Part shown: one piece after another, positions 1 to 8,886 of the stretch
Layout: the number at the start of each line of letters is the position of its first letter
Numbering within the stretch: position 1 is the stretch's first letter
DNA from: Acidobacteriaceae bacterium
GTDB lineage: Bacteria; Acidobacteriota; Terriglobia; Terriglobales; Acidobacteriaceae
Direction of reading: 5' to 3'
DNA length: 19,720 nucleotides
NCBI GenBank assembly: GCA_030049955.1
Contig: JASIJX010000581.1
Span: 1 to 19,720, forward strand
Program-made: the position numbers and the translations under genes
Notes under the pieces: model-generated
Seen by the model: the letters and a program-made list of their open reading frames with translations, nothing else
What the model was told of the DNA's origin: nothing
Database searches by the model: none

Positions 1-1
1 A

Positions 2-817
2 GCGATTCGCTCGTTGTCGATGGAAGGCCGCATGACGATCTGCAACATGAGCATCGAAGCAGGCGCACGCGCAGGCATGATTGCGCCGGACGAGACGACG
101 TTTGCGTATTTGGAAGGCCGCCGATTCAGTCCAAAAGGAGAAGCCTGGAAGGCCGCCGTTGCCGAGTGGCGCAAGCTGCCCTCCGATCCCGGCGCGAGGT
201 TCGATCGCGAGCTGATGATCGACGCCGCAACGCTGGTGCCGTACGTGAGCTGGGGCACGAGCCCCGGCATGGTGGCGCCGGTGACGGCGAGTGTGCCCGA
301 TCCCGCGGCTGCAGACAACGAACTTGACCGCAAGTCGTTCGAGCGCGCGCTCGAATACATGGCCTTGAAGCCGGGAACGCCGCTGGCCAATGTTGCCATC
401 GATCGCGTCTTCATCGGCTCCTGCACCAACGGCCGTATCGAGGACCTTCGTGCCGCGGCGCGCATTGCCGCCGGCCACAAGGTTTCATCGCACGTGAATG
501 CCATGGTGGTGCCCGGTTCGCAGCATGTGAAGGCGCAGGCGGAGAACGAAGGCCTCGACAAAATCTTCAAGGAAGCGGGATTTGACTGGCGGGAGCCTGG
601 CTGTTCGATGTGCCTGGGAATGAATCCCGATATTCTGTCGCCCGGCGAGCGCTGCGCATCCACAAGCAACCGCAACTTTGAAGGCCGCCAGGGACGCGGT
701 GGGCGTACGCATCTGGTGTCGCCCGAGATGGCGGCAGCCGCGGCGATCGCCGGCCACTTTGTTGATATTCGTAACTGGCCCACGTCGGATGTGGCCCGTG
801 AGGAGGTACTGGCTTAA
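2..817 (+). CDS. leuC: 3-isopropylmalate dehydratase large subunit, 3' part (5' end outside window)
   Basis: Large subunit of isopropylmalate isomerase, which converts 2-isopropylmalate to 3-isopropylmalate in cytoplasmic leucine synthesis and works as a heterodimer with LeuD. The frame is open from base 2, and the residues before the first ATG (14) continue the LeuC family pattern, so the gene starts upstream and only about the C-terminal 271 residues of a protein usually near 470 are present. The [4Fe-4S] cluster cysteines are visible as SCTNG (Cys codon at 422) and [11 protein letters not shown] (Cys codons at 602 and 611). The stop TAA shares its last A with the leuD ATG (TAATG), which indicates translational coupling and fits equal production of the two subunits. 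The identification is firm. Confidence 0.96.
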   Translation, partial: AIRSLSMEGRMTICNMSIEAGARAGMIAPDETTFAYLEGRRFSPKGEAWKAAVAEWRKLPSDPGARFDRELMIDAATLVPYVSWGTSPGMVAPVTASVPDPAAADNELDRKSFERALEYMALKPGTPLANVAIDRVFIGSCTNGRIEDLRAAARIAAGHKVSSHVNAMVVPGSQHVKAQAENEGLDKIFKEAGFDWREPGCSMCLGMNPDILSPGERCASTSNRNFEGRQGRGGRTHLVSPEMAAAAAIAGHFVDIRNWPTSDVAREEVLA

Positions 818-1428
818 TGGAACCGTTCAAGACTTTAACTTCGCTGGCCGCGCCTCTCGACCGCACCAACGTCGACACGGATCAGATTATTCCCAAGCAG
901 TTTTTGAAGCGCATTGAGCGCACCGGCTACGGCGATTTTCTGTTCTTTGACTGGCGCCAGATGCCGGATGGACAGCCGGTCGATAGCTTTGTCCTTAACG
1001 ATCCGCGCTACAAGGATGCGCAGATCCTGATTTCCGGAAAGAACTTCGGTTGCGGCTCGAGCCGCGAGCATGCAGCGTGGGCGTTGAGCGACTACGGCTT
1101 CCGCGTGGTGATCGCGCCGACCTTTGCCGATATCTTCTTTTCGAACGCGGGCAAGAACGGCATTGTGCTGGTCCGGCTGAGCGAGAGCGATGTTGAAAAG
1201 CTGCTCCAGAATGCGGAGACGATTCCGGGTTATCAATTGACCGTTTCGCTCGAAGAGCAAAAGGTGACCGATGGCCGTGGTTTCACCGCGAGTTTCGAAA
1301 TTGATCCTTTCCGTAAGTACTGCCTGCTCGAAGGGCTCGACGACATCGGGCTGACGCTGCGTCACGCCGACGCGCTCGACAAATTCGAGAAGCAGCACGA
1401 TAACGCAGCGTGGCTGAAGGCGAAGTAA
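817..1428 (+). CDS. leuD: 3-isopropylmalate dehydratase small subunit
   Basis: Small (swivel-domain) subunit of isopropylmalate isomerase, partner of LeuC in leucine biosynthesis. The protein is 203 residues, the normal length for the bacterial LeuD that pairs with a full-length LeuC. The family signature GKNFGCGSSREHAAWAL lies at residues 74-90. The N-terminus carries the typical DRTNVDTDQIIPKQFL segment. The start overlaps the leuC stop by one base, and AGGAGG at 801-806 sits 10 bases upstream of the ATG as a ribosome binding site. The frame is intact and nothing is unusual. Confidence 0.96.
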   Translation: MEPFKTLTSLAAPLDRTNVDTDQIIPKQFLKRIERTGYGDFLFFDWRQMPDGQPVDSFVLNDPRYKDAQILISGKNFGCGSSREHAAWALSDYGFRVVIAPTFADIFFSNAGKNGIVLVRLSESDVEKLLQNAETIPGYQLTVSLEEQKVTDGRGFTASFEIDPFRKYCLLEGLDDIGLTLRHADALDKFEKQHDNAAWLKAK

Positions 1429-1431
1429 GGC

Positions 1432-1542
1432 AGCTTCTAGCTACTAGCTTCCAGCTCATAACAAGCAAGTCTTCTCCGTTTTTTTGAACACATTAACCGC
1501 AGCACAAACAAGCTGGAAGCTAGCAGCTAAGAGCTAGAAGCT
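1432..1542. repeat. Long imperfect inverted repeat in the leuD-ilvD gap
   Basis: Bases 1432-1442 are perfectly complementary to 1532-1542 (11 bp), and 1444-1456 to 1511-1523 (13 bp). The 3' arm carries 8 extra unpaired bases (1524-1531) against one (1443) in the 5' arm. The 54-nt loop includes a run of seven T. The arms are built from repeated AGCT/CTAG words such as GAAGCTAG and AGCTAGAAGCT. The structure starts 4 bases after the leuD stop and ends 17 bases before the ilvD ATG, so it fills the gap. It lacks the U-tract position of a standard terminator. It may be an mRNA-stability or attenuation element, or a dispersed repeat. Confidence 0.75.
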
Positions 1543-1559
1543 GGCGAGCGAAGCGAGCA

Positions 1560-3248
1560 ATGACGATCGAAGGCAAGCGACAGAGTATCCCGTTGACGGA
1601 AGGTCCCAGCCGCGCTGCGGCGCGCTCTTATCTGCGTGGCGCGGGATTTGAAAAAGAAGACCTGCACAAGCCGATCATTGGCATTGCCAACACGTGGACC
1701 GAGATCGGTACCTGCAACGTGCACCTGCGAGAGATTGCCGAAGCGCTCAAGGAGGGTATTCGCGAGGCGGGCGGTACGCCGATGGAGTTCAACACCATCA
1801 CCATCTCCGACGGCATCACCATGGGCACGCAGGGAATGAAGGCCTCACTCGTGTCGCGTGAAGTGATCGCCGACTCCATCGAACTGGTCGCGCGCGGCAA
1901 CCTCTTCGACGGCCTCGTTGGCATTGGCGGCTGCGACAAGAACATGCCCGGCATCATCATGGCGCTGTGCCGCCTCGATATTCCTGGCATGATGCTCTAC
2001 GGCGGCTCGATTGCGCCGGGCAAGGTGGATGGTCCCCACGGCGAGAAAATCGACATCACCATTCAGAACGTGTTCGAAGGTATCGGCTCGCATGCCAAGG
2101 GGCTGATTGACGACGCAAAGCTGGAAGCGCTCGAAGCACATGCCTGTCCCGGCGCGGGCGCCTGCGGCGGCCAGTTCACGGCCAACACCATGGCCATGAG
2201 CGCGGAGATTCTGGGCATTTCGCCCATTGAGCTTTCCGGAGTGCCGGCCACAGCGCCGAACAAAAAAGAAGCCACGCGCGGCGCGGGCCGCATGCTGATG
2301 GACGCTGTTCGCGCCAACCGGCGACCGTCGCAGATCATCACGCGCAAATCGCTTGAGAACACCATTGCCAGCGTAGCGGCGAGCGGCGGATCGACCAATG
2401 CGGTGCTGCATCTGCTCGCCATTGCGCGCGAGATGGGCATCGCGCTGAACATCGACGATTTCGACGCGATCTCGAAGCGCACGCCCTTCATCTGCGATTT
2501 AACTCCAGCCGGCAAATACATGGCATCGCATTACCAGGAAGCGGGTGGCTCGCGGCTACTGGCCAAACGCATGATTGATGCAGGCCATGCTGATGGCTCA
2601 ACACTCACCATCAGCGGCAAGACTCTTGCCGAAGAAGCTGCGCTGGCCAAGGAAACACCGGGCCAGGACGTCATCCACACTTTCGAGAAACCGCTCAAGC
2701 CGAATGGCGGATTGGTGATCTTGAAAGGAAATCTCGCGCCCGAGGGCTGCGTGATGAAGGTAGCCGCAGCCGACCGTTATGAGCACCGCGGCCCGGCGCG
2801 CGTTTTCGACTGCGAAGAGGATTGCTTCAAGGCCGTTCAGTCGGGCGGCATCAAGCCGGGCGACGTGATTGTGATTCGCTACGAAGGCCCCAAGGGCGGC
2901 CCGGGCATGCGCGAGATGCTGCAGGTAACGGCGGCCATCAGCGGCATGCCGGACCTCAGTCATTCTGTGGCGCTGATGACCGATGGCCGCTTCAGCGGAG
3001 CGACGCGCGGCATGACAGCCGGGCACGTTGCGCCAGAGGCATTTGTCGGCGGGCCCATCGCCGCGGTGCGCGAAGGCGACATTATTCACTTCGATATTCG
3101 CAATCGCACGCTCAACCTGGAGATCAGCGATGCGGAGATGAAGAAGCGGCTCAAGGATTTCAAGGCTCCAGCATTGCGCTGGCCCAAGGGCGTCTTCCGC
3201 AAGTATGTGGATCGCGTCACGTCGGCCTCAGAAGGCGCAACGACATAA
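1560..3248 (+). CDS. ilvD: Dihydroxy-acid dehydratase
   Basis: Catalyses the dehydration of 2,3-dihydroxyisovalerate and 2,3-dihydroxy-3-methylvalerate to the 2-keto acid precursors of valine/leucine and isoleucine, in the cytoplasm. At 562 residues it is the shorter family form. Cysteines at 52 (GTCNVHL), 125 (GGCDKN) and 196/202 (CPGAGACGGQ) match the cluster-binding positions of this group, for which a [2Fe-2S] cluster is established in several members. Later signatures include GGSTNAVLHLLA and the C-terminal YEGPKGGPGMREML and TDGRFSGATRG. The start follows the inverted repeat and has only a weak purine-rich stretch before it (GCGAAGCGAGCA), so either initiation is modest or ribosomes arrive from leuD. 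The frame is intact. Confidence 0.96.
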   Translation: MTIEGKRQSIPLTEGPSRAAARSYLRGAGFEKEDLHKPIIGIANTWTEIGTCNVHLREIAEALKEGIREAGGTPMEFNTITISDGITMGTQGMKASLVSREVIADSIELVARGNLFDGLVGIGGCDKNMPGIIMALCRLDIPGMMLYGGSIAPGKVDGPHGEKIDITIQNVFEGIGSHAKGLIDDAKLEALEAHACPGAGACGGQFTANTMAMSAEILGISPIELSGVPATAPNKKEATRGAGRMLMDAVRANRRPSQIITRKSLENTIASVAASGGSTNAVLHLLAIAREMGIALNIDDFDAISKRTPFICDLTPAGKYMASHYQEAGGSRLLAKRMIDAGHADGSTLTISGKTLAEEAALAKETPGQDVIHTFEKPLKPNGGLVILKGNLAPEGCVMKVAAADRYEHRGPARVFDCEEDCFKAVQSGGIKPGDVIVIRYEGPKGGPGMREMLQVTAAISGMPDLSHSVALMTDGRFSGATRGMTAGHVAPEAFVGGPIAAVREGDIIHFDIRNRTLNLEISDAEMKKRLKDFKAPALRWPKGVFRKYVDRVTSASEGATT

Positions 3249-3283
3249 GCACTGAGTTCGAATATCATCTCCATCGGTTCGAC

Positions 3284-3289
3284 AAGGAG
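3284..3289 (+). promoter_or_regulatory. Ribosome binding site for ilvB
   Basis: AAGGAG lies six bases before the ATG at 3296. It fixes the ilvB start, because the same reading frame stays open back into ilvD and would otherwise suggest a much longer protein. Confidence 0.8.
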
Positions 3290-3295
3290 CAGAGG

Positions 3296-5089
3296 ATGGC
3301 AGCCAAAAGCAACGCGAGCACGCAATCATCGAACGCACATCTCACCGCGCCGACGCGTCTGACCGGCTCGGAGATTCTGTGGGCCACGCTGGTCGGCGAG
3401 GGTGTTGACACGGTCTTCGGCTACCCCGGTGGCGCCATTCTGCCGGCTTACGACGCGCTGCGCAAATTTCCCATTCATCATGTGCTGGTGCGCCATGAGC
3501 AAGGCGCAGCGCACATGGCAGACGGCTACGCGCGCGCTTCGGGAAAAGTCGGCGTGGCCGTTGCCACCAGCGGCCCCGGTGCAACGAACTTGGTCACCGG
3601 CATTGCGACGGCGATGCTCGACTCGATTCCCATCGTCTGCATCACAGGCAACGTGCCGAGCAAAGTGCTGGGCACGGACGCATTCCAGGAAGTGGACATT
3701 ACCGGCGTCACTCTGCCGGTGACAAAGCATAACTTTCTCGTCAGCAAGGTCGAGGAGCTTGCTCAGGTGCTGCGCCAGGCCTTCCAGATCGCGCGCAGCG
3801 GCCGGCCAGGTCCGGTGCTTGTCGACATTACGAAGGACGCGCAACAGGCCACGGCGATCTTTGATTTTGCAGCGGCAAAGCCGCGCCTCTATCGGCCGCA
3901 CCCGATGCTGAATGTCGAGAAGTCAGGGCTCGATCAGGCTGCCGAATTGATTCGCAATTCGAAGCGGCCCGTGATCCTGGCCGGCCACGGCGTGACGGAG
4001 TCGGGCGCCATGGAGCAGGTGCGCGCGCTCGCAGAGCGGGCACAGATACCCGTTGCGCTTACGCTGCTCGGACTCGGCGGCTTCCCGGCATCACATCAGC
4101 TGAACCTGGGCATGATGGGCATGCATGGTGAAGCGTGGGTGAACCATGCCATTCAGGAAGCCGATCTGCTGATCGCCTGCGGCATGCGCTTTGACGATCG
4201 CGTGACCGGCAAGCTCACCGACTACGCTCTCAAGGCAAAGAAGATTCACATCGAGATCGATCCGGCGGAGATCAACAAGAACGTCAAAGTGGACGTGGCG
4301 CTGATTGGCGACCTGCGCGAAGTGCTGGAAGAACTGCTGCCGCGGGTCAGTTCTCGCGGTCAAGGGGGGCGCAACGGCTCGGCGTGGCTCAAGACCATTG
4401 AGGCAAGCAAGGGCGCAGTGGCTGTGCGCGACATCAAGAACCTGCCAGATTCAGGCCATCTGTACGCCGCGCACGTAATGCACGACCTTTGGCGCATCAC
4501 CGGCGGCGATGCAGTTGTCGTCACCGACGTGGGCCAGCATCAAATGTGGGAGGCGCAGTACTTCCACCACGAGAAACCGCGCAGCCTTATCACTTCCGGC
4601 GGCCTGGGAACGATGGGCTTCGCGCTGCCTGCGGCCATTGGCGCGAAATTTGCCTGCCCGGAAAAAGATGTGTGGGTGGTCGCTGGCGACGGCGGCTTCC
4701 AGATGACCGCCGCCGAGCTCGCCACCATCGTGCAGGAGAAGATCAAGATCAACATCGCCATCATCAATAACGGCTACCTCGGCATGGTTCGCCAGTGGCA
4801 GGAATTCTTTTACGAGAAGAATTACGAATCAACGCCGCTGGTGAGCCCGGACTTTGTAAAGCTTGCCGATGCACATGGAATTCCCGGGCGCGCGGTGCGC
4901 ACTCGAGCGGAAGTTGCCGAGGCCGTGAATGAAGCTCGGGCAGCGAACGGCGCGTTCCTGCTGAACTTCCTCGTCGAGAAGGAAGAGTCGGTATACCCGA
5001 TGATCCCCGCCGGAAGCGCGCTGCACGAGATGATTCGCCGGCCGGGCAAAGGCACCAAGGACCCGCTGGAAGAGACTTTGGAAGATTAG
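3296..5089 (+). CDS. ilvB: Acetolactate synthase, large (catalytic) subunit
   Basis: ThDP- and FAD-dependent acetohydroxyacid synthase catalytic subunit. It condenses pyruvate with pyruvate or 2-ketobutyrate, the first common step of branched-chain amino acid synthesis. The protein is 597 residues. The cofactor-activating glutamate is Glu68 in RHEQGAAHMADGYARASGK. The ThDP/Mg motif runs from GDGG (464-467) to NN (491-492), and the family motif RQWQEFFYE follows it. The start at 3296 is chosen for its AAGGAG site and because homologous sequence begins soon after (SEILWATLVGEGVDTVFGYPGG). The first 20 or so residues are Ser/Asn/Ala-rich and unaligned. The gene lies 47 bases after ilvD and pairs with the regulatory subunit ilvN downstream. 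Confidence 0.96.
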   Translation: MAAKSNASTQSSNAHLTAPTRLTGSEILWATLVGEGVDTVFGYPGGAILPAYDALRKFPIHHVLVRHEQGAAHMADGYARASGKVGVAVATSGPGATNLVTGIATAMLDSIPIVCITGNVPSKVLGTDAFQEVDITGVTLPVTKHNFLVSKVEELAQVLRQAFQIARSGRPGPVLVDITKDAQQATAIFDFAAAKPRLYRPHPMLNVEKSGLDQAAELIRNSKRPVILAGHGVTESGAMEQVRALAERAQIPVALTLLGLGGFPASHQLNLGMMGMHGEAWVNHAIQEADLLIACGMRFDDRVTGKLTDYALKAKKIHIEIDPAEINKNVKVDVALIGDLREVLEELLPRVSSRGQGGRNGSAWLKTIEASKGAVAVRDIKNLPDSGHLYAAHVMHDLWRITGGDAVVVTDVGQHQMWEAQYFHHEKPRSLITSGGLGTMGFALPAAIGAKFACPEKDVWVVAGDGGFQMTAAELATIVQEKIKINIAIINNGYLGMVRQWQEFFYEKNYESTPLVSPDFVKLADAHGIPGRAVRTRAEVAEAVNEARAANGAFLLNFLVEKEESVYPMIPAGSALHEMIRRPGKGTKDPLEETLED

Positions 5090-5097
5090 AAGATTAG
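5082..5097 (+). repeat. Tandem octamer at the ilvB stop codon
   Basis: AAGATTAG occurs twice in direct succession (5082-5089 and 5090-5097). The first copy contains the ilvB stop codon TAG, so the repeat begins inside the coding sequence and runs into the intergenic repeat zone. Confidence 0.6.
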
Positions 5098-5103
5098 CAG
5101 ACA

Positions 5104-5199
5104 GTGAACGGCTGACAGCTCACAGCCATGACTGCTGCCGGCATGTTGCTTTCTCGGGTCTCTCAACTGTTTGCTGTTAGCTGTGAGCTGTTCGCTCAC
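5104..5199. repeat. Long imperfect inverted repeat in the ilvB-ilvN gap
   Basis: Bases 5115-5126 pair with 5180-5191 (12 bp, core AGCTCACAGC against GCTGTGAGCT), and 5104-5110 pair with 5193-5199 with one mismatch. The 53-nt loop is almost the same size as the loop in the leuD-ilvD gap. The structure begins 14 bases after the ilvB stop and ends immediately before the GAGG ribosome binding site of ilvN (5200-5203), so folding could affect ilvN translation. There is no U-tract, so it does not look like a standard terminator. Confidence 0.7.
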
Positions 5200-5209
5200 G
5201 AGGTTTGTG

Positions 5210-5794
5210 ATGCTGCATACATTTGTTGCTTACGTGGAAGACCTGCCGGGCGTGCTGACGCGCGTGGCTTCGCTGTTTCGGCGGCTGAACATCAACATCA
5301 ACTCGCTCACTGTCGGGCGCAGTGAACGCGCGGGGCTGTCGCGGCTCACGCTGGTGTGCGAAGCATCTGCGGAAGCGGGCCATCGCATCCGCGCCAGTCT
5401 TTTCAAGCTCGAGAACGTGGTCGATGTGGACGACATTGCGAAGGCGCCGTCAGTCACGCGCGAGCTGGCGCTTATCAAAGTTGCCGCCACGCCGCAGAAC
5501 CGTTCGCAGCTCTTTGACCTGGTCGAAGTCTTCCGCGCGCGCATCGTCGACCTCACTTCGGAGTCGCTGATGATCGAGATGACCGGTGTCGAGAGCAAGA
5601 TCGAAGGACTCATCGAGGTGCTGCGCGAGGATGATGGGCGCATCCTCGAAATTTGCCGCAGCGGCAAGATGACGATGCGCCGCGGCCATCACGTGAGCAG
5701 CGTGCTCAAGGCAATGGGCGCGGTTGAAGCAGAGGTCGCCGATTCCACGAAGGAAGAAGCGCAAGAAGACAGTTTGCCCAGCACGCTGGAGTAA
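5210..5794 (+). CDS. ilvN: Acetolactate synthase, small (regulatory) subunit
   Basis: Regulatory subunit that activates the IlvB catalytic subunit and gives valine feedback inhibition. An N-terminal ACT domain (about residues 1-75, HTFVAYVEDLPGVLTRVAS) is followed by the C-terminal AHAS small-subunit domain. Gly14 and Asn29 fall at the positions linked to valine binding in E. coli IlvH, so the protein is probably feedback-sensitive (inference). The ATG at 5210 is chosen because GAGG at 5200-5203 sits six bases upstream and the ACT domain begins at once. In-frame TTG at 5171 and GTG at 5207 are less likely starts. The protein is 194 residues, slightly longer than many because of an acidic tail (TKEEAQEDSLPSTLE). 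Confidence 0.94.
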   Translation: MLHTFVAYVEDLPGVLTRVASLFRRLNININSLTVGRSERAGLSRLTLVCEASAEAGHRIRASLFKLENVVDVDDIAKAPSVTRELALIKVAATPQNRSQLFDLVEVFRARIVDLTSESLMIEMTGVESKIEGLIEVLREDDGRILEICRSGKMTMRRGHHVSSVLKAMGAVEAEVADSTKEEAQEDSLPSTLE

Positions 5795-5804
5795 GCCGGT
5801 TTAG

Positions 5805-6893
<1,089 letters not shown>

Positions 6894-6905
6894 AGCGGCA
6901 AAGAA

Positions 6906-6945
6906 AGCCCTCCGGCGCATGATCTGCGCTGGAGGGCTTTTTCTT
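6906..6945. terminator. Intrinsic terminator after ilvC, possibly bidirectional
   Basis: A 14-bp stem (6906-6919 with 6925-6938, including one G-T pair) has a 5-nt loop TGATC and is followed by TTTTTT-C-TTT on the plus strand. It starts 13 bases after the ilvC stop. The minus-strand glycosidase-like gene ends at 6957, and the minus strand after the stem reads CTTTCTTTG, so the same hairpin may stop both convergent transcripts. Confidence 0.93.
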
Positions 6946-6956
6946 TGTGGTACAAG

Positions 6957-8870
6957 TTAAGTCAGTTCCGTTGCTGGACGAAAGCCGTGTCTCCATGCCG
7001 CTTCCTGTTGGCGGAGGGGAACGGCGAACAGCGCATAGTAGTTGTCCGTGAGGTAGCCCTCGTAGCCTTTCGAGGTTCCGTCCCATCGCCGCCAGTCGGG
7101 CGACATGCCGTGCGCGTCTCGGCCCTCGAAACCACACTTTCCGTATGTATCGAGCATGGGGAATAGAATTGCGTCGGCTTCGGCCTTGCGTCCCAGGTCG
7201 TAGAGCGCGGCCAGTGTGAAGAAGGCGAAGCTGCCGGTCGCCCCGCCGTTCTCGTAGTTCTGGAAGCCGTCCGAGTTGTCGGGCTGCGTGCCGCAACCGA
7301 AACGGCCGTTGCCACGCTTGTCCACGCAATCCTTCAGGGCCACCGTAATCAGATTACCCGGCAGACCCATGTCGAACCGGTCGTAGCCTACTTCCTTCAT
7401 CTTGGCCATCAACTTGTCCATGATCGCCATGGCATCGGATCTCGAAACCAGGCCGTAGTGGATGGCGATGCCGTTTACCCACAGGAAGTAGTAATCGTGT
7501 AGCTGCCCGTCTGCACTGCGCCAGCCGCCTAGCACGCCGGTTGCAGGATCGAAGAAGCGCTGATAATACGCGCCATGCAGCTTCCTCGCGGCGGCTTCAT
7601 ACCGGTTCGCATCCGCATGCTTGCCCAACTTCTTCGCCAGCACCGTCATATTGCCGAGCGCGCGATAGGCGAGAGCGTTTCCATACGCGTCTTCGTGGCC
7701 AAAGCCGATTGTGTCCCACCAGTTCGACGGCCGAAAGGTCGGCGCTCCATCCTTCCAGATACCCGAGTCGCCGCTGACGCTGTACTTGAACAGGCCGTCG
7801 CCATCGGTGTCGGTGGCCAGCATGGTTTCAGCCCAGCCGCGAATGCCTTCGTAGTTCGCAGCCAGCCACGCATCGGACCCGCCGGCGCGCACGCAGTTTG
7901 CGGCTGCAATCATCAAGGCCGGCAGTGCATCGGAATATGCGCTTGGACAGCACTGCATTCCGGGGCCAGGCAGCCCGTACGCCATTCCGCCGGCAAGAAT
8001 GCGATCGAGCGTCTGCCGCATCACATCAAGCGCCGTCAGCCCATCCGCCAGCGCAGGCGTGAGAGCCGCAATGTCGGCAAATTCGTAATAGCAGAAGGCG
8101 CATGTATCGCTGGCAGTGTTGTTAGCCAGAGCCGGATAGTTCGGATTGAGCTGCAGCACATTAAGCCAGTTGCGGCGGAAGGCGTCGAAGCGCTCATCGC
8201 CCGCGATGCCCGGCACATCAGGATGAATGGCTGTGGCTTCGAGCGTGTAGGTGACGTGCTTCTGTTCCGCGGTGGCGGCGGGCAGGGAGAGTGCGGCTAT
8301 TTCGTGCGGTCTGTTGGATGTGTATGTAAGCCCAACGTTGGGGTTGCTTGCCGTCAGGCGCATTGATCCCTGCCCAGGAAAGTGCATAAGCGCAGGCGCC
8401 GTCAAAAGCTTGTCTTTGCCAAAGACGCCCAGCACCGTGCTGTGCACCTGGTTCAGGTTAAAGCGGAAGGTCATTGGAACCGGCTCGACGCCATCGACCC
8501 ATTGCGAGGTCAGCGCTATCTTGTTGCCGGAGACGCTGAACGTCCATGATGGCTGGGAATCTGCGACTGCAGTTGCCACGCGATACTCCACGCGCATGCC
8601 GTCACGGAGCTTCCAGGCTGACGCTTTGAATCCGGTGGCGGGCTGCGCGGAATCCATGCTGTTAGGACCGCGCCTGCTCTTGCCCAGCCCATCGATATTC
8701 AAGCTCAGCAGCTCCGGCGCGCTCTGCGAAAACTGCACGTCGATGCTCTCGGACGCAAAGTGCAATGCCTCGCTATCGCTGGTTACGTCCATGCCCAGCG
8801 CGCGGCGCTGTACAACTGCTGCAGCCGCGACTGCGCCGGCGGTCTTGAGAAATTCCCTTCGCTTCAGCAT
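6957..8870 (-). CDS. Tat-exported six-hairpin glycosidase-like protein
   Basis: A 637-residue secreted protein, probably a glycoside hydrolase with an (alpha/alpha)6 catalytic domain. I cannot assign a CAZy family from the sequence alone. The N-terminus is a clear Tat signal (KRREFLK at residues 3-9, then an alanine-rich hydrophobic stretch). Residues of roughly 40-230 look beta-rich, and the rest is helical with repeated aromatic-rich turns. Conserved-looking acidic residues are Glu393/Asp394 in NWWDTIGFGHEDAYG and Glu540 in NYENGGATG, the latter being the better catalytic candidate. Ten or so cysteines occur, including CAFC and QCC, unusual for this fold and possibly disulfides. It is last in a three-gene minus-strand set, 16 bases after the DUF5054-like gene. 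Function is inferred from fold-like motifs only. Confidence 0.75.
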   Translation of the reverse strand: MLKRREFLKTAGAVAAAAVVQRRALGMDVTSDSEALHFASESIDVQFSQSAPELLSLNIDGLGKSRRGPNSMDSAQPATGFKASAWKLRDGMRVEYRVATAVADSQPSWTFSVSGNKIALTSQWVDGVEPVPMTFRFNLNQVHSTVLGVFGKDKLLTAPALMHFPGQGSMRLTASNPNVGLTYTSNRPHEIAALSLPAATAEQKHVTYTLEATAIHPDVPGIAGDERFDAFRRNWLNVLQLNPNYPALANNTASDTCAFCYYEFADIAALTPALADGLTALDVMRQTLDRILAGGMAYGLPGPGMQCCPSAYSDALPALMIAAANCVRAGGSDAWLAANYEGIRGWAETMLATDTDGDGLFKYSVSGDSGIWKDGAPTFRPSNWWDTIGFGHEDAYGNALAYRALGNMTVLAKKLGKHADANRYEAAARKLHGAYYQRFFDPATGVLGGWRSADGQLHDYYFLWVNGIAIHYGLVSRSDAMAIMDKLMAKMKEVGYDRFDMGLPGNLITVALKDCVDKRGNGRFGCGTQPDNSDGFQNYENGGATGSFAFFTLAALYDLGRKAEADAILFPMLDTYGKCGFEGRDAHGMSPDWRRWDGTSKGYEGYLTDNYYALFAVPLRQQEAAWRHGFRPATELT

Positions 8871-8886
8871 CTCTATTCTTGGATCC

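Noticed and set aside
1457..1510. Intrinsic terminator from the seven-T run in the leuD-ilvD gap
   Set aside because: The T run lies inside the loop rather than after a stem, and no GC-rich hairpin directly precedes it.
2822..3295. Upstream open extension of the ilvB frame to give a 755-residue protein
   Set aside because: It overlaps ilvD in another frame, has no protein-like character, and AAGGAG sits right before the ATG at 3296.
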